Shown: piece after piece, positions 31,873 through 32,959 of the stretch
Position numbering within the stretch: the stretch's first letter is position 1
How the letters are laid out: each line of letters opens with the position of its first letter
NCBI GenBank assembly: GCA_012064415.1
Contig: SSNU01000257.1
Location: 1 to 32,959 of the forward strand
Direction: 5' to 3'
Length of the DNA stretch: 32,959 nucleotides
Origin: Gyrodactylus bullatarudis
Lineage: Eukaryota > Platyhelminthes > Monogenea > Gyrodactylidea > Gyrodactylidae
The notes under the pieces: model-generated
Database searches by the model: none
What the model saw: only the letters and a program-made list of their open reading frames with translations
What the model was told of the DNA's origin: nothing
Made by a program: the position numbers and the translations under genes

Positions 31873-32103
31873 TTTTAAATAAAAATGTTCAAGCCTAAAA
31901 AATATAGTTTTCAGAAAATATCCGACTCTTAGGTTAACAATGTTCACGAAAAATTCAGTTTCTTTAAAACGAAAACAAAAAATTTGAACCGAATTCATAA
32001 ACTTGGATGCAGAATCTGCATTGCAGATTTTTAGTTTGTTTTAAAAGATTGGGTACACATATCAATTTGAATTTCGAAAACACGAAAACTGATATATTAA
32101 TAA

Positions 32104-32676
32104 GCAATCACTAATTATAAAAATTGTTTATTTATTAATAAATACGGACATAAGAAGAACCGCCCTGTGGTTTTGCTATCCAGTTTACATGAAGACGTTG
32201 ACGACAGCGGAAAGAAACCTGAAATTATAGAATATTACAATTCGACTAAGGGTGGCGTTGACTGCTTGGATCAGCTAGTGAGTAATTACAGCTGTAAAAG
32301 ATCAACCAGAAGATGGCCGATGGCATTATTTTGGAATATGATTGACATTGCTGCTTATAACTCATATGTACTTTATTGTATGAAGAATCGTGGTTTCTTA
32401 GAATCTAACGGGAAAATATGTCGCAGAATCTTTCTCAAGGAATTGTCCCATAGTTTGATGAAGGAGAGAATCAGGAAACGCGAAGCCTCCAATTTACTGG
32501 ATCAATCTGCATACTCAGAGCCACCGTCGAAGATGCCTATACTCATAATGGGCAAGAAGAGATGTTCCATATGCCCAAGAAACAATGATAAAACTGGGTA
32601 CAAAAAATGCTCAAAATGCAATTGCTATCCTTGTAAAAATCATTATGCCATTGTTTGTGAGACATGCTATAAATGA
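32104..32676 (+). pseudogene. piggyBac transposase, C-terminal fragment
   Basis: The frame opens after TAA at 32101-32103 and runs to TGA at 32674-32676. It contains YGHKKNRPVVLLSSLHED, EIIEYYNSTKGGVDCLDQL, RRWPMALFWNMIDIAAYNSY and KELSHSLMKER, the conserved C-terminal block of piggyBac transposases including the last catalytic Asp region (GGVDCLD). A cysteine-rich tail follows (KKRCSICP, KKCSKCNCYPCKNH, VCETCYK), the zinc-binding domain that binds element ends. About two thirds of the usual 550-600 residues are missing, and the sequence upstream is unrelated AT-rich DNA. As it stands it cannot be an active transposase, but its open frame shows little decay. Confidence 0.9.
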
Positions 32677-32716
32677 TAATACTTATGTATTAATAGTTCT
32701 TCATATTAATTATGAA

Positions 32717-32722
32717 AATAAA
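32717..32722 (+). terminator. Candidate polyadenylation signal of the piggyBac remnant
   Basis: AATAAA 41 nt after the transposase stop. Confidence 0.35.
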
Positions 32723-32745
32723 TTAAATTTGATTATTTTTCGGTC

Positions 32746-32959
32746 TTAACCCTAGAACGGCATATCATGAAAATCGCATTTTCTGTAAATAGGGGTTTTT
32801 GGAACCCCTTGTTGAAAAAAGACCAAAGATTAAGTTAAATAGTGATTTATTTAGAACATTGGAAGCACAAGTTAATCCAAGTGTTCCAATACATAGCAAG
32901 AGGTCATCTTTTTGTTCCCCTTTTGGTTGAGTAGAAGCTTACTATTTGATCTAAGGAAT
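32746..32959 (+). mobile_element. Left end of a second piggyBac-like element
   Basis: TTAA at 32746-32749 is followed directly by CCCTAGAACGGCATATCATG, which resembles the classical piggyBac terminal repeat start CCCTAGAA. The hairpin GGGGTTTTTGGAACCCC follows at about 32792-32808. The orientation shows that this element extends right, out of the window, and is not the 3' end of the transposase fragment to its left. Confidence 0.6.

Noticed and set aside
1..32959. CRISPR arrays, prokaryotic operons, rRNA genes
   Set aside because: No regular spaced repeats, no polycistronic ORF blocks and no conserved rRNA stretches were seen. The gene structure is eukaryotic.

Overview
The window looks like nuclear DNA of an invertebrate animal. 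It is A+T-rich, its genes are split by GT-AG introns of very uneven length (57 nt to 2.7 kb), and it is full of transposon debris: Penelope-like elements (PLEs), piggyBac, hairpin MITEs and tRNA-like SINE heads. There are no prokaryotic operons, ribosome binding sites, rRNA or CRISPR arrays. An arthropod, possibly a copepod, would fit, but that is inference from composition and element content.

Layout. 1-600: decayed PLE with a GIY-YIG nuclease remnant and a hammerhead-ribozyme-like tail, lying in or beside an intron of the next gene. 972-4938 (+): seven 3' exons of a coiled-coil gene whose last heptads resemble the C-terminus of p180/RRBP1 and kinectin. 7284-15664 (-): nine exons of a divergent bHLH-PAS transcription factor; every splice phase agrees and together they give 753 residues, with only the start exon missing. 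Its introns hold a SINE-like sequence, a TA-flanked hairpin MITE and a piggyBac-type MITE. 15.8-16.4, 20.3-20.9 and 21.5-21.8 kb: copies of a dispersed inverted-repeat family. 17.0-20.2 kb: weaker gene candidates on both strands, including a possible head-to-head pair around 19.4-19.7 kb. 23.1-24.7 kb: three PLE copies, two of them joined head to head with identical tails. 24.7-30.0 kb: mostly featureless AT-rich DNA with two short candidate ORFs. 30.0-32.96 kb: nested transposon remnants (PLE tails, HTH transposase start, piggyBac MITE, hairpin MITE with 8-bp target duplication, piggyBac transposase C-terminus, another piggyBac-type end) around a small two-exon gene for a secreted peptide with two CX3C motifs.

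Most notable. Six hammerhead-like motifs plus one partial one occur in PLE tails or tail-like sequence, on both strands and in three architectures. Helix I differs between copies but stays paired, which argues for real RNA structure. Also notable are the cysteine-paired peptide gene with an apparent 27-nt intron, and the bHLH-PAS protein with a HIF/trachealess-type basic region, a much enlarged HLH loop and a BMAL/ARNT-like PAS-B.

Limits. No search or alignment program was run. Splice sites were read by eye and identities rest on motif memory. Short ORFs in DNA this AT-rich are often accidental.
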